64,000 bases of DNA from the NCBI GenBank assembly GCA_023433615.1, contig JAEZCJ010000213.1, forward strand, positions 1 to 64,000, given 5' to 3'. This document shows, piece after piece, positions 9,011-18,282 of the stretch. The DNA is from Bacillota bacterium (GTDB lineage: Bacteria; Bacillota; Bacilli; Paenibacillales; Paenibacillaceae). The position numbers and the translations under genes were made by a program. The notes beneath the pieces are model-generated. The model worked only from the letters and a program-made list of their open reading frames with translations, searched no databases and was not told the origin of the DNA. The first letter of the stretch is position 1. The number at the start of each line of letters is the position of its first letter.

Positions 9011-10798
9011 CTAGGACTGCCGATAAGCAAGCCCTTGGCGGCCATTCTCCACGAGCTCGGCATAGCGGCCGCCCTTAGCCATCAATGCGGCATGAGAGCC
9101 TTGCTCGACTAGCCGGCCGTCCTGCAGGACGAGAATCCGGTCCGCGCGCTGAATCGTGTTCAGCCGATGCGCGATGATGATGCTGGTACGCCCTCTCATC
9201 AGCCGATAGAGCGCTTCTTGGATGGCGATCTCCGTAATCGTATCGATACTGCTCGTCGCTTCGTCGAGGATCAAGATCGAAGGATCCGCCAGAATCATGC
9301 GCGCAATGGAGAGGAGCTGCTTCTGTCCTTGGCTGATGCCGCTTCCGTCCTGCTGCAGCACCGTCTCGTAGCCTTGCGGTAGCTTCATGATAAAAGCATG
9401 CGCGTTCGCCGTCCTCGCCGCCTGCTCGACCTCCGCGTCGCTGGCCGTCAGCTTCCCGTAGCGGATATTATCCCGGATCGTCCCTTCGAAGAGGAACACA
9501 TCCTGCAGCACGAAGCCCATATGCTTCCGGAGGCTCTGACGCTTGATCGTCGTCGTGTCCTTGCCGTCGACAAGGATGCGCCCGCCCGTCGGCTCGTAGA
9601 ATCGGGAGAGCAGCTGCACGATCGTCGTCTTGCCCGCTCCTGTCGGTCCGACCAGCGCAATGGATTCGCCGGGCATCGCCTTGAAGCTGATGCCTTGCAG
9701 CGTGTTGCCGCCCTTCTCGTAGGCAAAGGATACGCGGTCGAATTCGAGCATGCCCCGGATGCCGCCGATCTCTTCGGCCGCTCCCTCATCGAACTCCTCG
9801 CGTTCCTCGTCCAGCACCTCGAATACGCGCTCCGCCCCGGCTACCGCCGACAGAAAGGTGTTGAATTGGTTCGCCAAGTCGCTGAGCGGACGCGTGAACT
9901 GTCTGGCATACTCGGAGAAGGTCACGATGATGCCGATGGTCACGGCGGTGCCGCTAATGGCAAGCATCCCCCCTGCGCAGGCAATGACCGCGAAGCTCAA
10001 ATTGTTCAGCATGTTCATCAGCTTCGGAATGAAGCCCGTGTACGTCTGCGCCCAATATCCGGCCGCGCGAAGCTTCTCGTTCTTCGCGTGGAATTGATCG
10101 ATCATCTGCCGCTCCATCGAGAAGCTCTTCACGATCCGCTGGCCGGACAACGTTTCCTCGACGAAGCCGTTCAGCTCGCCCAGGCTCCGCTGCTGCTCCT
10201 TGAAGTACCTTCCGGTGCGTGCCGTAATCCAGCGCATGCCGAGGATCATCGCCGGCACGATGGCCAGCGTAATGGCCGTCAACAGCGGGCTGAGGTACAG
10301 CATCAGCCCCAGCATGCCCGTGAATGTCAGCAAGCTGGATATGAGCTGGATGAACGAGCTGTTCAGCGTCTGGCTGACGTTCTCGATATCGCCGGTCATT
10401 CGGCTCATCAGCTCGCCGTGCTGCCGCTTGGCGAAGTAGGTCATCGGCAATCGATGCAGCTGCCGGAACAAGTCGCTGCGCATGGCGGCGACGGTCTTGC
10501 CGGCTACGCCGATCATCCAATAACTTTGTAACCATGTCGATGCCCCTTGAAGCAGGAAACTGCCCGCCAGAACGCCAATCAGCACGAACAACCCCTCGTA
10601 ATCCCCCGGGACGAAGTACCGGTCGATTGCCATCCCGAGCAGGAAAGGACCCATCAGCCCCAGCAGCGAGCTGGTGACGACCAAGCCGAATATCGTGATC
10701 AATAGCCGCTTATGCACCCTGAGATACGACCAGATCCGCAGCAGCGTGCCGCGCCAATTTTTCAGCTTCTGCCGCTTGTTGCCAGCCGGTTTAGCCAC
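9011..10798 (-). CDS. ABC exporter half-transporter, canonical Walker B subunit
   Basis: A 595-residue fused permease/ATPase with six TM helices (about 1-320) and a nucleotide-binding domain with Walker A GPTGAGKT, Walker B LILDEATS and H-loop IIAHRL. The signature is altered (ISQGQKQ instead of LSGGQ). Its partner upstream has the opposite defects, so together they form one competent and one degenerate ATP site, as in LmrCD/BmrCD/TM287-288 heterodimers. The start is GTG at 10798: AGGAGG lies 9 nt upstream, and the gene overlaps the previous stop by 8 nt, implying translational coupling. Substrate unknown; multidrug or lipid export is likely. Confidence 0.92.
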   Translation of the reverse strand: MAKPAGNKRQKLKNWRGTLLRIWSYLRVHKRLLITIFGLVVTSSLLGLMGPFLLGMAIDRYFVPGDYEGLFVLIGVLAGSFLLQGASTWLQSYWMIGVAGKTVAAMRSDLFRQLHRLPMTYFAKRQHGELMSRMTGDIENVSQTLNSSFIQLISSLLTFTGMLGLMLYLSPLLTAITLAIVPAMILGMRWITARTGRYFKEQQRSLGELNGFVEETLSGQRIVKSFSMERQMIDQFHAKNEKLRAAGYWAQTYTGFIPKLMNMLNNLSFAVIACAGGMLAISGTAVTIGIIVTFSEYARQFTRPLSDLANQFNTFLSAVAGAERVFEVLDEEREEFDEGAAEEIGGIRGMLEFDRVSFAYEKGGNTLQGISFKAMPGESIALVGPTGAGKTTIVQLLSRFYEPTGGRILVDGKDTTTIKRQSLRKHMGFVLQDVFLFEGTIRDNIRYGKLTASDAEVEQAARTANAHAFIMKLPQGYETVLQQDGSGISQGQKQLLSIARMILADPSILILDEATSSIDTITEIAIQEALYRLMRGRTSIIIAHRLNTIQRADRILVLQDGRLVEQGSHAALMAKGGRYAELVENGRQGLAYRQS

Positions 10799-12569
10799 GT
10801 CGGACCGCCTCCTCTCCGAATTGGGATTGCACGATGCGCCGATAGAGCAGCGAGCGTGCCAGCAGCTCGGCATGCGTGCCATGGTCATGCAGCCGGCCCT
10901 CTTCGAGAATCAGCACCGTGTCGGCTTCCATCGCCGTCGCGATCTTCTGCGTAATGATCAGCGTCGTCGCGCCGTATTGCTTCAGCGCCTGCAGCATGGC
11001 CGCTTCCGTCATCGTATCGAGCGCGCTCGTGCTGTCATCGAGCAGCAGGAGCCGCGGGCTGCGCAGCAGCGCGCGGGCAACGGACAGCCGCTGCTTCTGG
11101 CCGCCCGACAGGTTGACGCCCTTCTGGCCCAGCATCGTCTCATACTGCTGCGGCAGCCGCATGATCGTCTCGTGAATCTGGGCGTTCTGCGCCGCAATGA
11201 CGATGCTGCTGTCAGGCGCGTCTTCCTTGCCCCACAGCAGATTCGACTTCACCGTGCCGGAGAACAGCACCGTCTCCTGCGGAACATACCCGATTTGCGA
11301 CCGCAGCCGCGCGGGATCCATGCCGCGAATGTCTTGACCGTCGATGCGAATCACGCCTTCCTCCGGATCGTACAGCCGGGGGATGAGCTGGAACAGCGAT
11401 GACTTCCCTGATCCCGTAGCGCCGAGGATGGCCGCCGTCTGGCCCGGATTGATGCTCACCGACAAGTCGATCAGCACCTTATCGGGCGAATCCGGGTAGC
11501 GGAACGAGACGCGCTCGAATGCGATCGCTGCGCCGGGAAGCCCAGCATTTGTGTTCTCTGCATCTTTCGCACCTTCAGCGCCCTCTGCAGGCTCGCCCGG
11601 GACTCCCGCTCTGGCCGCCTCGCCCGTGCTCGATTCCTCGAGCACTTCGGATACGCGCGTCGCGGACGCTTTAGCGCGCGACAGGCCGGTGACGATCCAC
11701 GAGATGACGGAAAAGGCGCCGATGATGCGGGTCGCGTAGTTCACGACCGCGACAATCTCGCCGACGTTCGCCCGTCCTGCCGTTACTTCGACGCTCCCGA
11801 ACCAGAGGAGGAATAGAATGCTCAGGTTCATGACCATGAGGAGGGCAGGGACGGTCAGCTCGATCAGCCGAATCGCGGAGATGGTGCGCGTCATCAGATC
11901 TTCGTTCGCGCGTTCGAATCGCTCGCGTTCGTGACGGCCCCGCACGAGTGCCTTAATCAGCCGCATGCCGAGCAGATTCTCGCGGAGGAGGCCGTTCGTG
12001 CGGTCAAGCCGCTCTTGCACGGCTTGGAACAGCGCGAAGCCGCGCCGCATCATCCAGACCAGCATGCCGAACAGGAGCGGCGTCAGAATGACGAGCACCA
12101 TCGCCAGCTTCACGTTGATCGTCAGCGCCATGACGAGGCCGCCGATCATGAGCAGAGGCGCGCGCATCATGATGCGAAGCCCCATGAACACGACGTTCTG
12201 CAGCTGCGTGACGTCGCCGGTCATCCGCGTGAGCAGCGTAGCCGCGGGATAGCGGTTGAACGCGGCGAACGTCAATGCCTGCACCTTCTCGAACAAGGCG
12301 TTGCGTATATCGTAGCCGAAGCCTTGACTGACGTGCGCGGCAAGATAGGAATTCACGATGCCCGAGATGAAGCCGAACAGCGCGACGGCAGCCATGACGG
12401 CACCCCAGAGCAGGACGGCTTCCCTATCCTTCGACATGATGCCCTCGTTGATGATCTTCGCCATGAGCAAGGGATGCCACAGCTCGACGACCAGCTCGAC
12501 CAGCATAAGCGCCAGCGCTGCCGCCGCAGCCAGGCGGTAGGGCTTGAGGAAATGAATGATGTGACGCAT
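10791..12569 (-). CDS. ABC exporter half-transporter, degenerate-site subunit
   Basis: A 592-residue fused TM/ATPase protein. Walker A is GATGSGKS and the signature LSGGQKQR is canonical, but the Walker B catalytic Glu is Asp (LLLDDSTSALD) and the H-loop His is Gln (IITQKIA). These changes are typical of the non-hydrolysing site of heterodimeric exporters (YfiB/YfiC, LmrC/LmrD type). AAGGAGG precedes the start. An Ala/Glu-rich linker (about residues 310-335) separates the TM and ATPase domains. It forms an operon with the canonical partner downstream. Confidence 0.92.
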   Translation of the reverse strand: MRHIIHFLKPYRLAAAAALALMLVELVVELWHPLLMAKIINEGIMSKDREAVLLWGAVMAAVALFGFISGIVNSYLAAHVSQGFGYDIRNALFEKVQALTFAAFNRYPAATLLTRMTGDVTQLQNVVFMGLRIMMRAPLLMIGGLVMALTINVKLAMVLVILTPLLFGMLVWMMRRGFALFQAVQERLDRTNGLLRENLLGMRLIKALVRGRHERERFERANEDLMTRTISAIRLIELTVPALLMVMNLSILFLLWFGSVEVTAGRANVGEIVAVVNYATRIIGAFSVISWIVTGLSRAKASATRVSEVLEESSTGEAARAGVPGEPAEGAEGAKDAENTNAGLPGAAIAFERVSFRYPDSPDKVLIDLSVSINPGQTAAILGATGSGKSSLFQLIPRLYDPEEGVIRIDGQDIRGMDPARLRSQIGYVPQETVLFSGTVKSNLLWGKEDAPDSSIVIAAQNAQIHETIMRLPQQYETMLGQKGVNLSGGQKQRLSVARALLRSPRLLLLDDSTSALDTMTEAAMLQALKQYGATTLIITQKIATAMEADTVLILEEGRLHDHGTHAELLARSLLYRRIVQSQFGEEAVRRG

Positions 12570-12710
12570 GATGACGCCCGCCTCCTTGTTGACCGTGCGG
12601 ATTCACTCTATTGAGCACGTAGTCTGTATAACGAACGAATGCCTATCGCCTAGGCACGTGCCTGTCGAGGCACGACGCTTACAGCGCTCGCTTGTGCCGA
12701 TTGCGCAAGC

Positions 12711-12737
12711 AGGCGCTCCCCGGTTAGGTGAGCGCCT
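12711..12737. terminator. Hairpin after the HPr kinase gene
   Basis: An 8-bp stem (AGGCGCTC at 12711-12718 with GAGCGCCT at 12730-12737) 12 bp beyond the stop at 12749. No T-run follows, so termination is uncertain. Confidence 0.4.
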
Positions 12738-12748
12738 CTATGCCGTCA

Positions 12749-13666
12749 TCAGGTATCCATCTGCTCGCCGATGCGTTTCATGAATTCTTCGGCGGCACTG
12801 TAGCCTTGTTGGCGCAGGTACCAATTGTTCGCCGCCGCCTCGATCAGGCCGGCCACGTCTCTTCCCGGCTGCAGCTGAATCTCGATATGCGGCACTTGCA
12901 CGCCGAGGTATTCCGTTGTCCCGGGCTCGAGCTCCAATTCGTTGTTGAGCGCGTTCTCCTGCCAGCGGGTCAGTTCGATATCGAGCACGATCCGCGACTC
13001 GTCTTGGAACGCTTTGCGGCCGTAGAGCCGCACGACGTTCACCAGCCCGACGCTGCGCAGCGCAAGGAACTCCTTGGTCGTCTCGCTGCCCGTGCCGAGC
13101 AGCGTATGGGGGCTTAGGCGCTTCAGCGTAACGATGTCGTCCGCCACCAGCCGATGTCCGCGCCGAATGAGAGTATGCGCGGTCTCGCTTTTGCCGATAC
13201 CCGACTTGCCCCGCAGGAGCACCCCGATGCCGGACACGTTGAGACAGACGCCGTGCACGGATACTTCCGGTGCCAGCGCCTTGACCAGGTAACCGTCCAG
13301 CATCGCGATGAATTCCGTTGTCGCCTCGCTCGTGCGAAGGAGCGGAATGCCCTCTTCGTCGCAATACTGCGTCAGATAGGTCAACCCCTCCGCCCCATGC
13401 GCCACGATAAAACAAGGCGGGCGATAGCGGACGATGTTGCCGATGTGCAGCATGCGTTCTTCAATGCTCTGCTTGAGCAAGTACGTGACTTCCTTGCGCC
13501 CGAGTACCTGAATGCGCTCCGTCGGGAAGAAGTCGAAATACCCGACGAACTCCAGGCCCGGCCGATGCGTTCTCGATTGCGTTATCGCGCGGTTCAGCTG
13601 GCTCTCGCCTGCAAGCACCTCAAGCGAGAATCGCTTGACCAGATCTTGAACCGTGACGTTCTTCAT
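12749..13666 (-). CDS. hprK: HPr kinase/phosphorylase, divergent paralogue
   Basis: HprK phosphorylates and dephosphorylates Ser46 of HPr, linking carbon status to CcpA. The 305-residue protein keeps the N-terminal HprK domain (RPGLEFVGYFDFFPTERIQVLG), His138 in VHGV, the Walker A GKSGIGKS (153-160) and RGHRLVADD. The family signature around EIRGLGIINVMTLFGAGAV is changed to ALRSVGLVNVVRLYGRKAF, and the region after VADD is also divergent. It stands alone, whereas the main hprK usually lies beside lgt. I infer a second, specialised copy that may act on an HPr-like partner other than HPr. Confidence 0.8.
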   Translation of the reverse strand: MKNVTVQDLVKRFSLEVLAGESQLNRAITQSRTHRPGLEFVGYFDFFPTERIQVLGRKEVTYLLKQSIEERMLHIGNIVRYRPPCFIVAHGAEGLTYLTQYCDEEGIPLLRTSEATTEFIAMLDGYLVKALAPEVSVHGVCLNVSGIGVLLRGKSGIGKSETAHTLIRRGHRLVADDIVTLKRLSPHTLLGTGSETTKEFLALRSVGLVNVVRLYGRKAFQDESRIVLDIELTRWQENALNNELELEPGTTEYLGVQVPHIEIQLQPGRDVAGLIEAAANNWYLRQQGYSAAEEFMKRIGEQMDT

Positions 13667-13777
13667 GGCTTGCCACCTGCTTTGCCTTATACTTATAACG
13701 CTATGTCTCTACAATAACAGGATAAGCGCGGTTTGAGAACGGCTAGCTGCAATTCTAGCGGCTCGAGGCACGCAGGA

Positions 13778-14470
13778 TCAGAGTTCGAGCGACTCGCCCG
13801 GCTCCAGCGCGATGCCCTCGATCCCCTCTTCCGCCAATGCCCGGACGAAGGCGTGCCCGTCCTGCGCGATCAGCGGGAACGTGTCGTAGTGCACGGGGAC
13901 GATCCGCTTGGCACGGATCCACTTCGCTGCGATCAGCGCATCCTCGGGTCCCATCGTGAAGTTGTCCCCGATCGGCAGGAAGGCCAGATCGATATCGTTC
14001 ATCTCGCCGATCAGCTTCATGTCGCCGAACAGCGACGTATCCCCCGCATGATAGATCGTCAGTCCGTCGATCGTCAGCAGCAGGCCTGCCGGCATGCCCA
14101 TGTAGACGATCTGCTGCGTATCGTGCAGCTCGTAGCCCGACGAGTGGAACGCCTGCGTCAGCTTCACCCTGCCGAACTCGAAGCTTCGCGCTCCCCCGAT
14201 CCCCATCGGATGCGCGCGGCAGCCCTGCCAGCCCGCATAGACGGCAAGCTCGTTCGGCGCGATGAGCAGCGCGTCGTTCGCCTTGGCCAGCTCGAACGCG
14301 TCGCTAATATGATCGTTGTGCCCATGCGTCAGGAGCACGTAATCCGGCTGAATATCCGACGCCTTGACCTTCGCCGCCGGATTGCCCGTGAGAAATGGGT
14401 CAATAATGAGATTGTGCCCCCCTGTCTCTACCTGTACGCAGCTGTGTCCGTGAAATGTCAGCTTCATCAT
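13778..14470 (-). CDS. UPF0173 metal-dependent hydrolase (YtkL-like)
   Basis: A 230-residue metallo-beta-lactamase-fold protein. It begins MKLTFHGHSCVQVE, with metal ligands in THGHNDH, the later His in AFHSSG, Asp in HAGDTSLF and His in VPVHYDTFP. The family is widespread in bacilli; its substrate is not established. An AGGGGA lies just upstream of the two adjacent ATG codons. Divergent from adenosine deaminase. Confidence 0.9.
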   Translation of the reverse strand: MMKLTFHGHSCVQVETGGHNLIIDPFLTGNPAAKVKASDIQPDYVLLTHGHNDHISDAFELAKANDALLIAPNELAVYAGWQGCRAHPMGIGGARSFEFGRVKLTQAFHSSGYELHDTQQIVYMGMPAGLLLTIDGLTIYHAGDTSLFGDMKLIGEMNDIDLAFLPIGDNFTMGPEDALIAAKWIRAKRIVPVHYDTFPLIAQDGHAFVRALAEEGIEGIALEPGESLEL

Positions 14471-14520
14471 CTAATCCCCTTCCGATTCTTTGATTGGCAT
14501 GCGCTATTATTATCCAATAT

Positions 14521-14590
14521 CAGGAAGCCGTTGTCCACGCTTCCTGAGGCGCCTGTCCGCGTTGACACGCGCGCGGGGCTGCCGCAATAT
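14521..14590 (+). promoter_or_regulatory. Promoter and hairpin upstream of adenosine deaminase
   Basis: TTGACA (14562-14567), a 17-bp spacer and CAATAT (14585-14590) form a credible sigma-A promoter 48 bp before the add start codon. Just upstream, CAGGAAGC and GCTTCCTG (14521-14528 and 14539-14546) form an inverted repeat that could be an operator. Confidence 0.6.
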
Positions 14591-14637
14591 GGAAGTCACC
14601 AACCGCGCGATGCGCGGGATACGAAGGAGCGGATCGA

Positions 14638-15681
14638 ATGGAACACGACTTCGTGCAAGCACTGCCGAAGGTGGATCTCCACCTGCATCTGGACGGCTCC
14701 GTGAAGCCCGCGACGCTGCTGGAGCTGGCCGCCGGGCAAGGGCATGCCCTTCCCGTCTCGCAAGCCCACGAACTGCTTCCCTCTATGCAAGTCGGGGAGG
14801 ACGTCGGTAGCCTGACAGCCTATCTGCGGAAGTTCGACTTCGTCCTGCCCTTCCTCCAGAGCGGCGAAGCGCTGGAACGCGTCGCCTGCGAAACCGTCGA
14901 GCAAGCCGCCGCGAGCTGCGCGATCTATATCGAGGTGCGGTTCGGCCCTATGCTTCATGTCCGGCAAGGCCTTACGCCGGACGAAGCGATCCGGCGCGTC
15001 ATCGCCGGTCTCCGGGAGGGCGAACGCCGCTTCGGCATCCCCGCGCGGGCAATCGCGATCTGCATGCGCCACCACGAGGAGGAGCGGAACCTTGCCGTCG
15101 TCGAAGCGGCTGCCCGGCAGCTAGGCAGCGGCCTGGCTGCCGTCGATCTTGCGGGCGACGAGTCCCGCTTCCCGACGGCCGCCTTCCGGCGCGTATTCGA
15201 GCGCGCAGCCGGTCTGGGGCTGCCGGCTACGATACATGCCGGCGAAGCCGCCGGACCAGGCAGCATACGCGAAGCGATCGAGGGGCTCGGCGCCGTGCGA
15301 ATCGGCCATGGCGTACGCGCGCGGGAGGATGCAGGCGTGATGGCGCTTCTGAAGGAAAGGCGCATCCCCCTTGAGATGTGTCCGACCAGCAACCTGCAGA
15401 CGAAGGCGGTCGACGGCTGGGCCTCGTATCCGCTGCGCCGCTATTACGACGAGGGGTTAGTCGTGACCGTCAACACGGATAATCCTACTGTCTCCGGCAC
15501 GACGATCACGAGCGAGCTCCGGCTTCTGCAGGAGCTGTTCGGCTTCACGCGCAAGGAGCTGGCTGCAGCAGCGCTGGCAGGCATCGACGCGGCCTTCCTC
15601 GAGACCGCTGCCAAGCGCGGCTTGCGCAGCGAGGCGGAGCGACGGCTCGCCGCTCTCGGTATCGATGCTGCGGAGCTGTAG
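14638..15681 (+). CDS. add: Adenosine deaminase
   Basis: Hydrolyses adenosine or deoxyadenosine to inosine and ammonia in purine salvage. The 347-residue protein has the amidohydrolase-fold motifs of the ADA family: KVDLHLHLDG (Zn ligands), HAGE (catalytic Glu), RIGHG, MCPTSNLQT and VTVNTDNPTVSGT (Zn-ligand Asp). The family TDDP is TDNP here. AAGGAG lies 9 nt before the ATG, and a promoter is visible upstream. Convergent with the downstream GGDEF gene; no clear terminator was seen between them. Confidence 0.94.
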   Translation: MEHDFVQALPKVDLHLHLDGSVKPATLLELAAGQGHALPVSQAHELLPSMQVGEDVGSLTAYLRKFDFVLPFLQSGEALERVACETVEQAAASCAIYIEVRFGPMLHVRQGLTPDEAIRRVIAGLREGERRFGIPARAIAICMRHHEEERNLAVVEAAARQLGSGLAAVDLAGDESRFPTAAFRRVFERAAGLGLPATIHAGEAAGPGSIREAIEGLGAVRIGHGVRAREDAGVMALLKERRIPLEMCPTSNLQTKAVDGWASYPLRRYYDEGLVVTVNTDNPTVSGTTITSELRLLQELFGFTRKELAAAALAGIDAAFLETAAKRGLRSEAERRLAALGIDAAEL

Positions 15682-15804
15682 GACCGGCACGGCGATAGCG
15701 GGCACGGCGATGGATGCAAAGAACCCTCTACGTCGCCCGCCGGGGAGGCGCAGAAGGCGCCGTTCGTCCGCTTGGCGAGGCCGTACAGGGTATGGTCTTG
15801 TTGC

Positions 15805-17331
15805 TTAAGCGATCTGCGTCTGGTTGCGACCGTTGCGCTTCGCCTTATACAACGATTGGTCCGCTCTGGCGTAGACCTTATCGAAGGCCGCGTCTTCGCT
15901 GCCGCGGCAAGCGATGCCGATGCTGACCGTATAACGCAGCTCGCCCGTGCCCGGAATGAGCATCACGTTCAATTCGACGGTCTGCCGGATTCGTTCCGCA
16001 AGCTCGTAAGCTTGCCGTTTCCCTCTGCCTGGCAGCGTCAGCGCGAATTCCTCGCCGCCTACGCGTCCGAATAGGAATGGCATATCGACGACGCCCAGCA
16101 CGGATTCGACGAAGGAGCAGATTGCCTTATCGCCGGTCTGATGGCCATAACGGTCGTTGATGGCCTTGAAGTCGTCGATATCCATCAAGAGCAAGCTTAC
16201 CGGCTCTCCGGACGCTGCTGACGCTTCCCATGCCTGAGCCGTCCGTTCCATGTAGCCGGTCCGGTTATAGATCCCCGTCAAGCCGTCCGTAGAGGCCTTC
16301 ACCCTCCACTCCCGCTCCATGCGGCGCAGCTCGGTCACGTCCGTCAGCGATAGCACGGCACCGGTGCTGACCGGCGTCAGCCGAACGGCGAGATAACGCT
16401 CGCCGGCCTCCGCTGTCTGGTACGACAGCTCCGATACCGTCTCCCGCTTGTCCCGGAAGCGCATCAGCACAGCCTCGAAGGCCGGAATCTGCTCCATGAT
16501 CGAGCGGCCGAGCAGCTGGCGGGCCGGCATGCCGGCCATGCCGCTCAAGATCAGCTTGGCCGCTTCGTTCTGATCGAGCACGCGCGCCTCGCCGTCCAAG
16601 ACGACGAGCCCTTCGGTCATCACGTCGAACAGCTTGTTGCGAGGGATCGGCACGGCTTGGAGCATCTGGCACTTGTAGAGGATACCCATCAAGAGCATGC
16701 TTGCCGGCACGCTGCCGACCACGATCCAGGTCCAATACGTCTGCAACAACGGCCACCCAACCGTCTGGAGCAAGCCGCCCGCGAAAGGCAGCGCCAGGCT
16801 TGCCGCCAGGACCGCGAGCTGGCGGCGCTGCCTGCCGCGGGTGAACAGGATGCCTCGCGCAAGCAAGACGAGTCCCGCCAAGAGAAGCATCACGCCATAG
16901 AGCACGAAGCCGTCATAGACCGCGGATGGCTTGGACATGATCTGACCCGCCTCGCCGATCGCAGCGGACGTACGCATCCAGCCGTGGATGCCCTCCGTCC
17001 CTAACAGGACGGCGCCGGCTGCCGGCACGACGGCGAGGAGCGCCCCGACGCGTCGATTCATGTATCGCCCGAATGCCGTATACGCCATCGCGAGCAGGAG
17101 AAGCGCTGCCGGAATGAAGAGGTATGCGGCCTGCTGGATCGCGCGCCAGAACAGCTTATCCTCCGCGGCAACGCTTAACGTTTCGAGATTCGAAGCAAAT
17201 ACCGACAATGCGAGCAGCCCGCTCACTGCGAAGAAGGGCTTGGCCCCCGGGGCTTTGCGATACCGATAAGTGAATGCGGCACCGCAGACTGCGAGCATGC
17301 CGGCAGACAAGTGCACTAACGTCATGAACAT
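15805..17331 (-). CDS. Membrane-bound 7TM-PAS-GGDEF diguanylate cyclase
   Basis: About 508 residues. The N-terminal part has seven or eight hydrophobic helices resembling the HisKA_7TM sensor region (residues 1-215). A PAS domain follows (LFDVMTEGLVVLDGEARVLDQNEAAKLIL), then a GGDEF domain with RVGGEEF and LLMDIDDFKAINDRYGHQTGD. No RxxD I-site is visible before GGEEF. The longest frame begins at 17520, but AAGGGG directly upstream of ATG 17331 and the membrane helix that starts there support 17331. Its extracellular ligand is unknown. Confidence 0.9.
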   Translation of the reverse strand: MFMTLVHLSAGMLAVCGAAFTYRYRKAPGAKPFFAVSGLLALSVFASNLETLSVAAEDKLFWRAIQQAAYLFIPAALLLLAMAYTAFGRYMNRRVGALLAVVPAAGAVLLGTEGIHGWMRTSAAIGEAGQIMSKPSAVYDGFVLYGVMLLLAGLVLLARGILFTRGRQRRQLAVLAASLALPFAGGLLQTVGWPLLQTYWTWIVVGSVPASMLLMGILYKCQMLQAVPIPRNKLFDVMTEGLVVLDGEARVLDQNEAAKLILSGMAGMPARQLLGRSIMEQIPAFEAVLMRFRDKRETVSELSYQTAEAGERYLAVRLTPVSTGAVLSLTDVTELRRMEREWRVKASTDGLTGIYNRTGYMERTAQAWEASAASGEPVSLLLMDIDDFKAINDRYGHQTGDKAICSFVESVLGVVDMPFLFGRVGGEEFALTLPGRGKRQAYELAERIRQTVELNVMLIPGTGELRYTVSIGIACRGSEDAAFDKVYARADQSLYKAKRNGRNQTQIA

Positions 17332-17476
17332 GTTCCCACCCCTTCGGTGCTGGCAAGCTGACGAATCGCCGCGCACTAATGGGACCATTATACCAATTGA
17401 GAGAATCTGGATTCTGTAACCTTCGACACGTTTCGCGGAAAACGCGGGCAGGAAATATTTTGTGCCCGCTCCGAAC

Positions 17477-17527
17477 AAGAGGGCTGACCGGGCATGCGTC
17501 TGCAAGGACGCTCCGGACAACCCTCTT
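17477..17527. terminator. Hairpin between the VOC gene and the GGDEF gene
   Basis: AAGAGGG (17477-17483) pairs with CCCTCTT (17521-17527), with extra CCGG/CCGG pairing inside. It sits 6 bp after the VOC gene stop. No long T-run follows. Confidence 0.5.
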
Positions 17528-17532
17528 AACCG

Positions 17533-17955
17533 CTAGCTCTTCTGACTCTCCGCATAGATCTGGAACGTCACGCCGAACTTGTCGGTGACGATTCCGTATG
17601 CCGGGCTGAAGAAAGTTTCCTGCAGCGGCATGACCTCCTGCCCCTCCTGCTTCAGGTCTTCGAACATCTTCTTCGCCTGCTCCGCATCCTCGATCGAGAC
17701 GCAGATCGTCACCTGATCGCCGCTCTTCGTCGGCTGATCCGGGAACGTATCGGAGAACATCAGGTCCGAATCCCCGATTTTCACCATGGCATGCATAACA
17801 AGGTCCTTCACTTCCGGCATTGTCGGCATCGCGGGGTTAGCCGGCATATCGCCGAACGTCTGCTGGAATTCGACCTGGGCCCCCATGACCTGCGTGTAAT
17901 ACTCGATTGCATCCTTGGCATTGCCGTTCATCATCAGATAGGGGATCAGCTTCAT
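17533..17955 (-). CDS. VOC-family protein (PhnB/YjdN-like glyoxalase fold)
   Basis: About 140 residues, with the glyoxalase/bleomycin-resistance fold of the PhnB type: MKLIPYLMMNGNAKDAIEYYTQVMGAQVEF, then LMFSDTFPDQ and the second half-repeat ending YGIVTDKFGVTFQIY. The function of this family is poorly defined. The start at 17955 is chosen because GAGGAG precedes it; the longer frame from 17997 has no support. Confidence 0.9.
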   Translation of the reverse strand: MKLIPYLMMNGNAKDAIEYYTQVMGAQVEFQQTFGDMPANPAMPTMPEVKDLVMHAMVKIGDSDLMFSDTFPDQPTKSGDQVTICVSIEDAEQAKKMFEDLKQEGQEVMPLQETFFSPAYGIVTDKFGVTFQIYAESQKS

Positions 17956-18282
17956 CCATATCGCTCCTCGCATCGTGCATTGTCGAACTGCTATCACACA
18001 TTATTGCCTATTTCGATCTGCATTATGGGTGCCGAAAGGGCGCCTAATGCATGGATTGCAATCGAACGCAACTTTTGATAGGCATAGAATGGGATTCCAT
18101 TGCATCAACTGCAGAATCCTGCGGTTAGGCTCACAATAGGTTATAAAGATATCCTCCGTTGCGATTCATGCAACGGAGGACGCAGCAGACGGTTGCACAA
18201 GGCGATGCCAATGCAGTCCGTGCAATGGCAACTTGCAAGCTCAGCCTTCGGCGCATCGAATATCTCTTCGCAGGCGGTGTGG
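17956..18282. other. Intergenic region containing a strong hairpin
   Basis: No gene seen. It holds a 10-bp perfect stem (CCTCCGTTGC at 18153-18162, GCAACGGAGG at 18170-18179, 7-base loop). Read on the minus strand this is followed by ATATCTTTATAA, so it may terminate the glycan-degradation operon that ends at 18283. The upstream part should carry the VOC gene promoter, but I see no convincing -35/-10 pair. Confidence 0.5.

Noticed and set aside
9398..10531. 377-codon plus-strand frame
   Set aside because: Antisense to the canonical ABC subunit; reverse-frame artefact of high GC.
17956..18282. Riboswitch or small RNA gene in the gap
   Set aside because: Only one simple hairpin is visible, without a recognisable conserved core or promoter; better read as a terminator-like element.
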